Notes under the pieces: generated by a model
Told to the model about the DNA's origin: nothing
Databases searched by the model: none
What the model saw: the letters and a program-made list of their open reading frames with translations, nothing else
Shown: positions 15,301-22,655 of the stretch, one piece after another
How positions within the stretch are numbered: the first letter of the stretch is position 1
Layout of the letters: each line of letters opens with the position of its first letter
Program-made: the position numbers and the translations under genes
NCBI GenBank assembly: GCA_017395555.1
Contig: JAFPUE010000046.1
Coordinates: 1-46,235 of the forward strand
Length of the DNA: 46,235 nucleotides
Source of the DNA: Ruminiclostridium sp.
Lineage (GTDB): Bacteria; Bacillota; Clostridia; Oscillospirales; Ruminococcaceae
Direction of reading: 5' to 3'

Positions 15301-18131
15301 TTCGCAAACCGCGCGATGTATTCTCCGCTGAACCGGTCCGCGTGATACTGGATATGCAGTATCAGCCTGCCGTCCGACGGATACAGCTCCGCCGTCAGCG
15401 CGCTTCCCGTCGCGACAAATGCAAGCTCCTCACGGGTCAGCTGCAGAGGGCTGTCTTTCGGCACCTCCATAAGATCCGTCTGCCAAGCGAACTGCGCGTC
15501 ACCGGTCACAGCCGTTTGTGCAGCAAGCTCCGCAAAGGAGAAGATGTCGTTTGCCATTGAGCCGAGCATCTGCTCTTTCAGCTCATCGAGGTATTCCGTG
15601 ACCGGACGGTTCTTTCCGGTACGGCAGAGCACCGGCAGAGTGGTGACGAACATGGAGACCGTGCGCTGTGTGCGGGGGTCTCTGCGTCCGTTATATATCG
15701 TGGAGAAAAGCGCTTCCTTCTTCGTCGTATAGGACGCGAGCACCATACCGAAAGCGGCTGTGGATATCACATTCTCCGATGTTTTCAGCTTTTCGCAAGC
15801 CGCGCTCAGTTCATTTGCGGACAGATCGAGCGTACAGCGCAGGTCTCCGTAAGTGCGCTCCTTAGCCTTAAGGTCACCCTGCGGAAGCGTGGTCTCCTCC
15901 GCTTCACCGAATTGGCTCAGATACCATTCCTTTGCGTGTTTCCATGCTTCACCCTGCCGCGCGGCATTCTCCGCCGCTGCTGCGTCAAAGGCTGTCCAGC
16001 TTTCGGCTTCGATGTCTTCGCCGAGGAATGCCCTTTGCAGCTGCGCTCCGATTATCTGCATGGATGTCCCGTCAAATACGATATGGTGGAAATCCATAAA
16101 CAGATATTTATGGCTTTCCGTTTCAAATATCCGCATACGGAAAAGGCGTTCGCGCATGATAAAGAACGGCTGCACCAGAGAAGCCCTGCGCTGTTCCCAT
16201 TCCGCCTCCGTTATACGTTCCACCTCGCACACCGGCTGTGCGGCGTACTCCGGAGAATACCGCATTGTGGGCTGCCCGTCCTCATCGGTCCCGATCGCGG
16301 CAAACAGACCCGGATGAGCGCGCAGAGTCCGGTCAACGGCACCGGCAAGCCGCCCGGTGTCCGTATCATCACCCAGACGAAACAGCATCGGGTTGTTATA
16401 GACCGCCTCGCCTTCGTGCATTTCACATTCAAGGAAGATACCAAGCTGTGACTGCGTCAGCGGGCAGGCACGGTTCAGGTTGTCCTCCTGCGGCTCGGGG
16501 AGCTCTCTTGTTTCCGCGAGGTATATCTCCGCTATCTTGTTCGGGGTACGTCCCCGGAATATCTGGCTTATGCTGAGCCCGGGAAGGCTGCATGCCCCCA
16601 CGACTTCCATTGAGGTAACGGAGCTTCCGCCCATGCGGTAGAAATCCTCTTCCGCGCTGAAACGCTCCATGCCCAGCACCGATGCCATTGCCTCACATAT
16701 CGCACGCGCCGTTTCGTTTTCCGGTGCGACATATTCCTTTTCTTTTTCCGCGGGCTTCGGAAGCAGACGACGGCTGATCTTGCCGGTAGCCGTGCGCGGC
16801 AGCTCGTCAAGGTGTATGAAGTGCGACGGTATCATGTAATACGGCAGCACATCACCGAGCTTTTTTCTCACTTCCTCAATGTCCGGCTCGACGGGATCGG
16901 CGTAATAAAGGCAGACGAACGCGTCCTCGCCCTCACCGAAGCCCCGTGCCACCACCTGCTGCAGACCCGTCACACGGCGCGCTGCCGCTTCGATCTCGGC
17001 GGGTTCAACACGGTTGCCGGATATCTTTATCATATCGTCGATACGCCCGATGACTTCATACTGTCCGTCCGGGCGCCTGCGTGCAAGGTCATGGGTACGG
17101 TATTCCCCGTTCATGAACGCCCTCGCGTTTTCTTCCGGGCGGTTGATATATCCGCGCACGAACGGGTTTTCAACGCACAGCTCACCCGTTTGCCCGTCGG
17201 GTACGGGATTTCCTTCTTCATCACGTAGGGTTATCTTCATATCCGTGAACGGTCTTCCGACAGGCGCGATCTCATTCGGGCTGTCAAGATATGCGGACGC
17301 AACGACGAAACCGGTCTCGCTCATATCGTAGCCGTTGATGACCTGTACCTCCGGGTCGCCGCTCCAGATGCCGTTTGCGGGTTCCGAGCCGACAAGAAAT
17401 TTTTTCAGCGTGGGTATCTTCCGGAACAGGCGATATACCGACGGCGCACAGAATAAGGAATCAACACCGCTTTCGGCAAACGCACTCCCCACCACCGACG
17501 GATCTTTCGCAATACTGTAGGGGACAACGCTGATCTTCATGCCTGTGTCCAGAAGAATGATAAATACGTGCACCGCGACAATAAAATTCAGCGGCGCGAT
17601 CAGGGCAAGATGATCTCCCGCTCCTAACTGACAATTCTCACCGTCCCACGTGCTTTTGGCTATCGTGTCCAGATTTCCGTATTCGTGCAGCACGCCCTTC
17701 GGTTTTCCGGTGGTGCCGGAGGTATAGACCGCAAAGGCCGCGTCATGGTCGCTCACTTCGGCAAAACCGTCCAAAGGCTCGCACCGGAGTATCTCCTCCC
17801 ATGCCGCGCTGTCTATGACGATTTTACACCCGCAGTCCTTCTGAATAAACGCGATACGCTCCGCGGGATACCCTTCCTCAAGTACGACAAAAGCAGCCCC
17901 GGCCTTCCATACGCCAAGCATGGCAATGAACGTCTCCGCTCCGCGCGGAAGCAGGATATTCACGAAATCCTCACGGCCTATCCCGTGATCCCGGAGATAC
18001 CGGTACACCTTGCCGGAGAGCATATCCAGTTCCCGCAGTGTGATCTTATTGTTTTCTCCCATTGCCGAAAGGCACACCATATCCGGGGTGTTTTTGATAC
18101 GTTCCTGAATTCTTCGGAATATCCTGTTCAT
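9306..18131 (-). CDS. Three-module nonribosomal peptide synthetase with terminal reductase (A-T-C-A-T-C-A-T-R)
   Basis: 2941 residues, starting at the ATG behind AGGAGG, 35 bp after the phosphatase gene. Domains in order: A1 (core YTSGTTGKPKG at 136), T1 (Ser504), C1 (HHIVFDG at 682), A2 (YTSGSTGKPKG at 1121), T2 (Ser1496, in GLTSIGA rather than the usual GG-x-S), C2 (HHIVVDG at 1669), A3 (YTSGTTGRPKG at 2120), T3 (Ser2502) and a C-terminal thioester reductase (GATGFLG at 2584; YVRTK at 2738). A1 lacks the aspartate that holds amino groups, suggesting a carboxylic acid starter. By-eye specificity codes are DADTMGGVC for A2 (no clear match) and DAMFLGGIF for A3 (aliphatic-like). The reductase should release an aldehyde or alcohol. 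No thioesterase, epimerase, MbtH or exporter is present. Confidence 0.96.
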   Translation of the reverse strand: MNRIFRRIQERIKNTPDMVCLSAMGENNKITLRELDMLSGKVYRYLRDHGIGREDFVNILLPRGAETFIAMLGVWKAGAAFVVLEEGYPAERIAFIQKDCGCKIVIDSAAWEEILRCEPLDGFAEVSDHDAAFAVYTSGTTGKPKGVLHEYGNLDTIAKSTWDGENCQLGAGDHLALIAPLNFIVAVHVFIILLDTGMKISVVPYSIAKDPSVVGSAFAESGVDSLFCAPSVYRLFRKIPTLKKFLVGSEPANGIWSGDPEVQVINGYDMSETGFVVASAYLDSPNEIAPVGRPFTDMKITLRDEEGNPVPDGQTGELCVENPFVRGYINRPEENARAFMNGEYRTHDLARRRPDGQYEVIGRIDDMIKISGNRVEPAEIEAAARRVTGLQQVVARGFGEGEDAFVCLYYADPVEPDIEEVRKKLGDVLPYYMIPSHFIHLDELPRTATGKISRRLLPKPAEKEKEYVAPENETARAICEAMASVLGMERFSAEEDFYRMGGSSVTSMEVVGACSLPGLSISQIFRGRTPNKIAEIYLAETRELPEPQEDNLNRACPLTQSQLGIFLECEMHEGEAVYNNPMLFRLGDDTDTGRLAGAVDRTLRAHPGLFAAIGTDEDGQPTMRYSPEYAAQPVCEVERITEAEWEQRRASLVQPFFIMRERLFRMRIFETESHKYLFMDFHHIVFDGTSMQIIGAQLQRAFLGEDIEAESWTAFDAAAAENAARQGEAWKHAKEWYLSQFGEAEETTLPQGDLKAKERTYGDLRCTLDLSANELSAACEKLKTSENVISTAAFGMVLASYTTKKEALFSTIYNGRRDPRTQRTVSMFVTTLPVLCRTGKNRPVTEYLDELKEQMLGSMANDIFSFAELAAQTAVTGDAQFAWQTDLMEVPKDSPLQLTREELAFVATGSALTAELYPSDGRLILHIQYHADRFSGEYIARFAKCFGNVLRGLTVKEKMSEVKLLDAAEENEILELSRGRTLDYDVSETWLDLFIKNVRETPDKTAVTDSTGSYTYGELDKVSDRIAAYLTAHGVRENSFVAVKTDRVKEFPAAIIGIQKAGAAYVPIDPEYPEDRIAYMLEDSEAQAVLTEETIAQVLAEVPEADNINRATPAHRAYMIYTSGSTGKPKGVVQSHRSLRAYAEWRICDLELSKNSVHAVHPSFAFDASLDDLICPLAAGGEIHILSDELRKDMAGMNEYFREHRITALTMSTQIGMAMVNQYPDMELRYIMMGGEKMLPCAKTDIRIINGYGPTEFTVCSSYHVVDQEKDTDIPIGRAVPNTWSVICDADGRLLPQGAAGELCLAGPQVAEGYWKRKELTEEKFITCDFTGKPGGKMYRTGDLAKYNKDGELEFLGRIDTQVKLRGFRIELGEIENTAGQYEGILHTAAEVIGDQLVLYFTADSETDRKALRTYLSGTLTEYMVPTVYVQLDKMPMTPNGKIDRKVLRAMPLPSDEVIDLPENETEQKLVDLIGEVLPGRKIGVTTELAAAGLTSIGAMRFSALISKTFDRSFKLSDLKENGTIRRIADWIASAGEEEHFGLQEKYPISTVQQGVYVECLANPDTTIYNEPVLLKLDRDIDTDRLKQALITAVDAHPYLKMRLSPGENGQIMAERRDADRQTVSDVDIGSVENGFDGLVRPFDLTKDSLFRTAIIHDGDDRYLFMDGHHIVVDGESIQIILNDVNRAYAGETPETEHFTGFEFALLEEKLRSGAYYEKARSYYTGLLDGSDTDCLPVYDREKSGSDIGHLTIQTVPDSGSLAETIKDGGVTLNGLWNAAFGFALSKFLYREDSIFTTVYNGRNDPRLIGSVGMFVHTLPVVCRPDADERGREFAKRIGQQLSDSMANDIFSFAEISGQFDVKANILFVYQGRLLSNTDIGGKSAEPVQLSLNALKAALTIFVAEKDNGFEIICDYDAKHYEEWSIRALLEATARVFGGLISDLRMEDISLVGAQERQQLDEFNRTEKEIEDTDIVTLFRRAAKAVPSGRAVIYNDRVLTYAELDSISDNIAAYLQEKGIGKGDVVSVLIPRSEYMPVTALGVLKTGAAYQPLDPGYPAERLAFMTEDSGAKALIEDESLKDVIPGFKGEVLYTQDIPALPNKTPADTQLTPDSLFILLYTSGTTGRPKGVMLCHRNLVNFCAWYRDHFELTADSTVAAYASFGFDACMMDMYTALTTGACLCIVPEEMRLNLPEVNAYFEKNCVTHSFMTTQMARMFATTIPKSSLRYLLSGGEKLVPFEPKANYTFYNGYGPTECTIFATICPVTENSLRVPIGQPLDNYRLYVADRNGSELPVGALGELWIAGYGVGLGYLNLPENTAKSFIPNPFCNAPGYERVYRTGDIVRRLPDGRIDFIGRNDGQVKIRGFRIELSEVESVIRQYDGIKDATVQAFDDPAGGKFMAAYLVSERVIDQAELAAFIRSKKPDYMVPAAFMQIDSIPLNQNQKVNRKKLPLPVRQDVRGDFEEPATPLEKELCEQYAKILGLEKVGAADNFFEIGGSSISAANLLTYAMGKGYPIVYKDIFDNPSPRRLAAVIEGAGRSERSKQAADYEYSNINRLIAQDTMAHIDEISAKPVGDVILTGATGFLGIHVLHKFIEETQGKITCLIRSSEDETAEDRLKSLLMYYFDNPFVDLFGSRIFCVEGDITDKRSLTALDGVKADAIINCAANVKHFVKDDILDRINYHGVENLIEVCLRNGMRLVQISTLSVGGEVNAAHSVKLCENNLYIGQYVDNDYVRTKFLAERAILEAKAEKGLDAVILRAGNLMGRYSDGEFQINLLTNAFMRSLAAFNHLGACPVTALAGAVEFSPIDATAGAVLALSGVDSRFSVFHINNNHFVTMGDIVFALKRHGMKIDIVTEGEFARIMQEASGNDSFSEAVTSLVAYNGKGEDKNVQVESDNYFTTNALYRLDFKWPIVDDAYLEKVITAVESLDFFDKI

Positions 18132-18166
18132 CTGCTTTTCCTCCTGTAATGTACGCGTCGGTTCCG

Positions 18167-20170
18167 TTATTTCTCCGGCATCTCCGCTTCAAAAACCATA
18201 GTCAGTATGTTATATCCGTCTATACGGCTGTAAACCATGTCGCTGCTTTTCATACGGGCAAGCATGATACCCATGCCGCCCCTGTCAAGCTCCTCAAACT
18301 GCGGCATTTCCCTTTCCGCCGTCACCGGGTCAAAGGCGGTGCCGTTGTCGGCAAAGGCTGCCAGCCACGTGTCCCCGATACATCTTCCCGCAAAGCGTAT
18401 CTCATCCGCACCGGAATAATTCACGATATTGGTGAAGATCTCCTCGCAGGCAAGCACGATATCTATTGCCCTGTCGTTTTCTCCGAGCGCGGAGATCGTG
18501 AGCTCCTTTACGGTCCCGAATGACCCAAGCTCGGGAGGAAGTGTCCGCCATGCGTCCGCACTGCCTTTGTACACAAGCGCAAGACAGGTGATGTCGTCAA
18601 ACTGTTCACCGCCCTCCGCGAACGCGTCCACCGATGCCAGCGTATCGCGTATCAGCGCAAGCGTATCATACGAACGGCTGTCCTCGCTGTATTCCGCCCG
18701 AACCATTTCACGGAGCCGTTCATCACCGTACGGATTTCTTCCGGTGTCAATGGCTTCCGTAACGCCGTCCGTGTACAGGAAAATACCGTCGCCGTCCCGC
18801 AGAACGATCTTCTGTTCATCTATCTGCGAGTTCTCAAACAGACCCAGCGCCACGCCGCTCATCACGTCCGGATAGAAAGGCTCACGGCTCAGTATCAGCG
18901 GCTTTTCATGCCCCGCGTTCGCAATGGTGACAATGCCGGTTTCCGTGTCGAGCATAAGCGCCGATACGGTAGCGAACATATTCTCGGGATTGGAAGCGCA
19001 AAGCTCCCTGTTCACGCGGTTGAGCGTGTCTGCGAGACCCCGTCCCGCCATTATGTTCTCCCGTATGCTGGCTTTTACGGTGGTCATAAACAGCGCCGCG
19101 GAAACACCTTTTCCCGAGCTGTCCCCGATCACGGCGCAGACCCGCCTGTCGTCCGGGCGTATCAGATCGTAGAAATCGCCGCCGACCTCACGGGCTGCCC
19201 GCATACATCCGTTGATCTCGAACCTGTCCCCTGTCACGGAGCACTCACGGGGGACTATACCGTCCTGTATTTTTCTCGCTACATCCAGCTGCGTCTGATT
19301 ATAGATACGTTCTTCCGTAAGCGCCTCAATATCGCTTACATAACGGCTGATGTCCTTCGTCATCGTACCGAAAATTTCCTCGATATCCGTGACCTCATCT
19401 TCATATAAGATCAGCCGCTTGTCCGGTGTCCCGGTTTCCTTTCTGTCCGCGGCAAAACGCCTCATACGCTGTGACAATGCAACTATCGGGCGCGTCACGG
19501 AATGACGGATAAGCAGCAGCGCGATGACGCAGGTCACGGCAATAATAGCAGCCCCGCTCAGCAGCACCTGCCACATATCATTCATGGCATCCGCATTTAT
19601 GCGCTCCATTCCGCAGTCCGCGCCTATCATGGCAACGATATTACCGTTCTCATCAAGCATCGGTACAATATGCATACATACCCAGCCGTACTCGTTGTCG
19701 ATCAGTTCATAGTCCTCGTCCTTTATCCTGTTCAGAACATTTATCTCGGCACGGTAAAGCGGCGTGGTCCTTGTCGTTCCGAATGCGTACTCTCTCTGCA
19801 TACGCTGATCGTCCTCGTCCGTGTTTGCCGCGCAGATGATGTATTGCCTGTATCCGTCCTCATTGATCGTATAAAGATACAGGTACCGGAGATTTGTACT
19901 GCGGCACAGGAATCGGAATATAGAATGCATTTCATCCCGGGTGTCCTCATCCGTATTCAGCTCTTCCATAATATTTTCCAGGCCGTATGATTCTATCATC
20001 TCCGACACAGAGTGGGCTGCCGCACCGGCAAACCGGTCACCCTGCTGAATTTCCTGATCGATCATATAGTCGTAAACAAAAAAATATGTGATCGACGATG
20101 CTATTATCATAGCGATCAGAAACAGTAAGGCTATGCGCGTAAGTATTGATGCTCTTATCTTCTTTTTCAT
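18167..20170 (-). CDS. Membrane sensor SpoIIE-type phosphatase with C-terminal RsbW-like ATPase domain
   Basis: 667 residues. A membrane helix (about 11-31), an extracytoplasmic sensor region (32-197, Cache-like by size and placement), a second helix (198-220) and a HAMP-like linker precede a PP2C/SpoIIE phosphatase (about 300-510) with GDFYDLI and GDSSGKGVSAALFM. The last 120 residues form a HATPase domain of the anti-sigma kinase type, with ACEEIFTNIVNYSGADEI, DNGTAFDP and GGMGIML. Proteins of this build dephosphorylate STAS antagonists, and the ATPase part can rephosphorylate them. The gene overlaps the STAS gene by 4 bp and precedes the NRPS by 35 bp. No sigma factor gene is adjacent, so the final target is unknown. 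Confidence 0.92.
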   Translation of the reverse strand: MKKKIRASILTRIALLFLIAMIIASSITYFFVYDYMIDQEIQQGDRFAGAAAHSVSEMIESYGLENIMEELNTDEDTRDEMHSIFRFLCRSTNLRYLYLYTINEDGYRQYIICAANTDEDDQRMQREYAFGTTRTTPLYRAEINVLNRIKDEDYELIDNEYGWVCMHIVPMLDENGNIVAMIGADCGMERINADAMNDMWQVLLSGAAIIAVTCVIALLLIRHSVTRPIVALSQRMRRFAADRKETGTPDKRLILYEDEVTDIEEIFGTMTKDISRYVSDIEALTEERIYNQTQLDVARKIQDGIVPRECSVTGDRFEINGCMRAAREVGGDFYDLIRPDDRRVCAVIGDSSGKGVSAALFMTTVKASIRENIMAGRGLADTLNRVNRELCASNPENMFATVSALMLDTETGIVTIANAGHEKPLILSREPFYPDVMSGVALGLFENSQIDEQKIVLRDGDGIFLYTDGVTEAIDTGRNPYGDERLREMVRAEYSEDSRSYDTLALIRDTLASVDAFAEGGEQFDDITCLALVYKGSADAWRTLPPELGSFGTVKELTISALGENDRAIDIVLACEEIFTNIVNYSGADEIRFAGRCIGDTWLAAFADNGTAFDPVTAEREMPQFEELDRGGMGIMLARMKSSDMVYSRIDGYNILTMVFEAEMPEK

Positions 20171-20457
20171 TCAAAATGAACGGTCTTGTCTATACCCGTC
20201 GTCTTAAATATATTCAGGATCCTCGGAGAAGCGCCCTTTACAGTCAGCGCTCCGTTCATCTTCTTGTACGCGAAGACTACCGCGCGCACGCCTGTTGAGG
20301 CAATATATTCCAGTCCGGAAAAATCGAACACCATGCTGTTTATGCCGTCCTCCGTTTTTTCCAGCTCCGCCAGCAGTTCGGGAGCTGCCTGCGTATCCAG
20401 CCAGCCCTCCAGCGCGAGCGTTACTTCGTTTCCATTCTGTATTTTTTTGATCGTCAC
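20167..20457 (-). CDS. STAS-domain protein (anti-sigma factor antagonist type)
   Basis: 96 residues, read from a GTG start at 20457 with AAGGGG eight bases upstream. It covers a single STAS domain with GLEYIASTGVRAVV; Ser54 or Thr55 aligns with the phosphorylated serine of SpoIIAA/RsbV proteins. It is the first gene of the NRPS operon, and its stop overlaps the phosphatase start (ATGA). It is the obvious substrate of that phosphatase and of its fused ATPase domain. Confidence 0.9.
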   Translation of the reverse strand: MTIKKIQNGNEVTLALEGWLDTQAAPELLAELEKTEDGINSMVFDFSGLEYIASTGVRAVVFAYKKMNGALTVKGASPRILNIFKTTGIDKTVHFE

Positions 20458-20574
20458 AACAATTACCCCTTTCTACGGATAATACATTCCCCGAAATGCC
20501 GCCGTGCCGTGCCTCCGATCGGTCATTCCGGACAGCGGATCACACATTCACAACGGGAAATCAGTCCAATATAT

Positions 20575-20603
20575 ATTTTATCATAAAACCACAAATATTG
20601 CAA
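20575..20603 (-). promoter_or_regulatory. Promoter of the STAS-phosphatase-NRPS-PPTase operon
   Basis: On the minus strand, TTGCAA (20603-20598), a 17-bp spacer and TAAAAT (20580-20575). The transcript would start near 20568 and carry a leader of about 110 nt before the STAS GTG. The -35 and -10 boxes deviate from consensus, in contrast to the perfect feo and fur promoters. No alternative-sigma motif is evident. The plus-strand gap 20604-20800 shows nothing recognisable. Confidence 0.6.
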
Positions 20604-20800
20604 TAGTATTGCAGTATTTTTTAGCAATTTCAGCAAATCCGGCATAGGCATACCGGGCATCAGTTTTCCGCGGGGTTTTCGATCTCAAGGTTGACGGAGA
20701 CCCGGAAATATGTATATATTTATTGAAATTATCGAACGGAACGGAAATTTAAGGATACGATGATTAAAGATCGTGCGTTGATTGCGTTGTAGATTTAGCT

Positions 20801-20900
20801 GGCAGATTGTACAAATTCTCCGCGGGCGTGCCGGCGCAAATCAAGGGGAATTTGTGCAGGATGACGGCTAAAGATGCAATGCAAGCGACGTGCAGGATTA
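20801..20900. repeat. Divergent copy 3 of the MITE-like repeat
   Basis: GCAGATTGTACAAATTCTCC, then CAAATCAAGGGGAATTTGTGC and AGGATGACGGCTAAAGATGC follow the same order as copy 1 (GATTGTATAGAAATTT, AAGTCAAGAAATTTCTGTGC, AAGATGACGGAATAATATGC). The paired AAATT blocks are kept although the sequence has drifted, which hints that the hairpin matters. The terminal GTGCGGTATTGCC is not recognisable here. Confidence 0.55.
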
Positions 20901-20934
20901 AATCAGCGGGATACTGCTTGTCCAGCTTGCGTAT

Positions 20935-21227
20935 ATGACGATAAAAAACTATCGGGAAAACAAAAACAAGCACTCATTATTCCCGATAGTAATAGTATTG
21001 CTGAAAGCGGCGGCGGTGCCTGCGCTACCCGTAATTCCGCTATCGGCGGTATCAATGTGTGCGTCTCCGCAGCTTCAAGTACAGCGATCAACGAGGCCGG
21101 AGGCAGTGTTGACTTCGGCTGTCCTGTTGACGCGGACCTTATGACCGACGGCGAGAATCCCTATGAGAATTTCTATGATCTCAGTCTGCTCAGTGAGAAG
21201 ATGAATGAGTATTTTGAAAACAGATAA
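20935..21227 (+). pseudogene. Broken or frameshifted ORF, unknown secreted-type protein
   Basis: Two overlapping frames look like pieces of one gene. The first, from the ATG at 20935, begins with a basic start and a hydrophobic run like a signal peptide (KHSLFPIVIVLLKAA). The other carries an acidic tail ending in NPYENFYDLSLLSEKMNEYF and stops at 21227. No RBS precedes the ATG, and a repeat lies directly upstream. A hairpin (ACTATCGGGAA/TTCCCGATAGT, 20948-20990) overlaps the start. The best reading is a decayed gene, though the tail could be a short intact ORF with an unrecognised start. The following 21228-21587 holds nothing identifiable. Confidence 0.35.
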
Positions 21228-21587
21228 TGCTGACAAGAGCAATATATTTATTTAGATAATACGTGATATATTCAAAAAAGTGGTGACAGCGGGGACATCG
21301 GTGACAGCTCATTCAGCGAGCGGATTCCCTCAAATGATTTGTCTCCACTTTCTATTTCTGTTTCACCGGATTATAAATGACAGGCAGCGAAAAAATACTT
21401 GATAATTTTTACGTCAAGGGGTTTGAGGAACCTTCTCCAGCAAACTAAGCTTTACGGAAGTGACGATTAGCGAAAACTGCCGAAAACGCTGATTTGTGTT
21501 CACATATCATATCAAGACCATTTCAGAATTATAAAAATCCGCAAATATGCTGCATAGACAGGCGTGAATAATCAGACATCATTTATG

Positions 21588-21616
21588 TTGACATTTTTAA
21601 TTTCCGGTGATATAAT
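21588..21616 (+). promoter_or_regulatory. Consensus promoter of the hairpin leader and lipoprotein gene
   Basis: TTGACA (21588-21593), a 17-bp spacer ending in TGA, and TATAAT (21611-21616). Transcription should begin near 21623, five bases before the first hairpin of the leader and about 290 nt ahead of the lipoprotein ATG. Confidence 0.85.
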
Positions 21617-21879
21617 TAATGTGTCCTCAACAACTGCCTTATGGCAGTTGTTGTTCCGAAATCCGCAATGCGGACTTCGGAGAGCCTTAAAAATACACTT
21701 TCAGCGTATTTTCAAGGCGGACACATTTCTTGATGTCAAGCTCATTCCGACCTACGGTCGGACAAAAGTGCAAGAAAAATTTGATTATTTTTGGATTTTC
21801 CTTGCACTTTTGCAACCACGAACAGGATTCAAGCTGCGCTATGAAGCCTGTTCGCGGTTGATGAGCAGACATTAATTAA
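21613..21879 (+). ncRNA. Candidate structured leader or small RNA: six consecutive hairpins inside an inverted repeat
   Basis: Six stems follow each other with little spacer: CAACAACTGCC/GGCAGTTGTTG with TTAT loop (21628-21653); CCGAA-x-TCCGC/GCGGA-x-TTCGG (21656-21680); GCCTT-x-AAAATAC/GTATTTT-x-AAGGC (21684-21718); TCCGACC/GGTCGGA (21746-21762); AAAAGTGCAAG/CTTGCACTTTT (21764-21811); CAACC-x-CGAACAGG/CCTGTTCG-x-GGTTG (21813-21860). The ends TAATTAATGT (21613-21622) and ACATTAATTA (21870-21879) are inverted repeats. The -10 box overlaps the left end, so the structure would be transcribed. It matches no RNA family I recognise. A mobile element made of hairpins is the alternative. Confidence 0.55.
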
Positions 21880-21913
21880 TAAAAAATATAATAATTACAA
21901 GGAGAAGAATGTA

Positions 21914-22381
21914 ATGAAAAAGAAAATCATTTCCGTTATACTCGCAGCTCTGATGATTGGCACCGCCGCATCCTGCGCAAACTCAAAGCCCGCCGAGACT
22001 GCCGCCGCAGCACCAGTTCCCGCCGAAACTGCACCGAGCATACTCGGACAGGAATCCGAGAAAGGAGATAAATTTACACTGTATCTTGGTCTCAACGATA
22101 AGGATACCTACGAGCAGAAGTACAGCCTTGAGGACTCCTATGAGAAAGCCAACCGCATTGTTGCAAAACACGCCGGCGGATTTACGCAGATGAGCGCAAA
22201 GGGCGGCTGGACCGACGAGAGCGAAGCAATGTTCTATGAAAACACTATTGTATATATAGTCTTCGATATCTCCGATGAAAACCTTTCCGCGATGCTTGAC
22301 GAGCTTATCAAGGAATTCAATCAGAGCACGGTGCTTGTAGAAAGAGAATCAAAGCAGCACATCTACTATCACGGAAAATAA
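21914..22381 (+). CDS. DUF3574-like lipoprotein
   Basis: 155 residues with a lipoprotein signal ending at AASC and an Ala/Pro linker to about residue 50. The mature domain has the order seen in DUF3574 proteins: DKFTLYLGLND, then GGFTQMSAKGGW, then ENTIVYIVFDISDE, then FNQSTVLVERE. The function of that family is unknown. AAGGAG lies 9 bases before the ATG. It is the only gene behind the six-hairpin leader, so that leader may control it. A strong hairpin terminator follows. Confidence 0.75.
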   Translation: MKKKIISVILAALMIGTAASCANSKPAETAAAAPVPAETAPSILGQESEKGDKFTLYLGLNDKDTYEQKYSLEDSYEKANRIVAKHAGGFTQMSAKGGWTDESEAMFYENTIVYIVFDISDENLSAMLDELIKEFNQSTVLVERESKQHIYYHGK

Positions 22382-22503
22382 GCACGGACAGGATTTTATC
22401 CGCTGTGACCGACCGGAAATATAGAGCAGTTTGTATGTATTGGCTTTGCTGTTTAAATAAGAAGACCAACAACAAATAATAACGTAAAATATAATAGTAA
22501 ATA

Positions 22504-22540
22504 AAAACAGAGAGCGGACATAAATGCCGTTCTCTGTTTT
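22504..22540. terminator. Bidirectional terminator
   Basis: AAAACAGAGA-G-CGG pairs with CCG-T-TCTCTGTTTT around ACATAAATG. Both arms end in T-runs on their own strand, so it can end the lipoprotein transcript and the converging acyl-CoA synthetase transcript. Confidence 0.85.
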
Positions 22541-22655
22541 GTTTATTGCCATTGTACCTCATCTGTTTCCAAAATTCAATAATATTTCGATTTCGGGAAA
22601 CAGAGATCAGATAATCTCAGCTGCCGCTGCATACTCCGCGACGAGTTCTTTACAA

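Noticed and set aside
21564-21875. 103-codon frame across the six-hairpin element
   Set aside because: The ATG precedes the promoter -35 box, and the sequence is explained by the stems.
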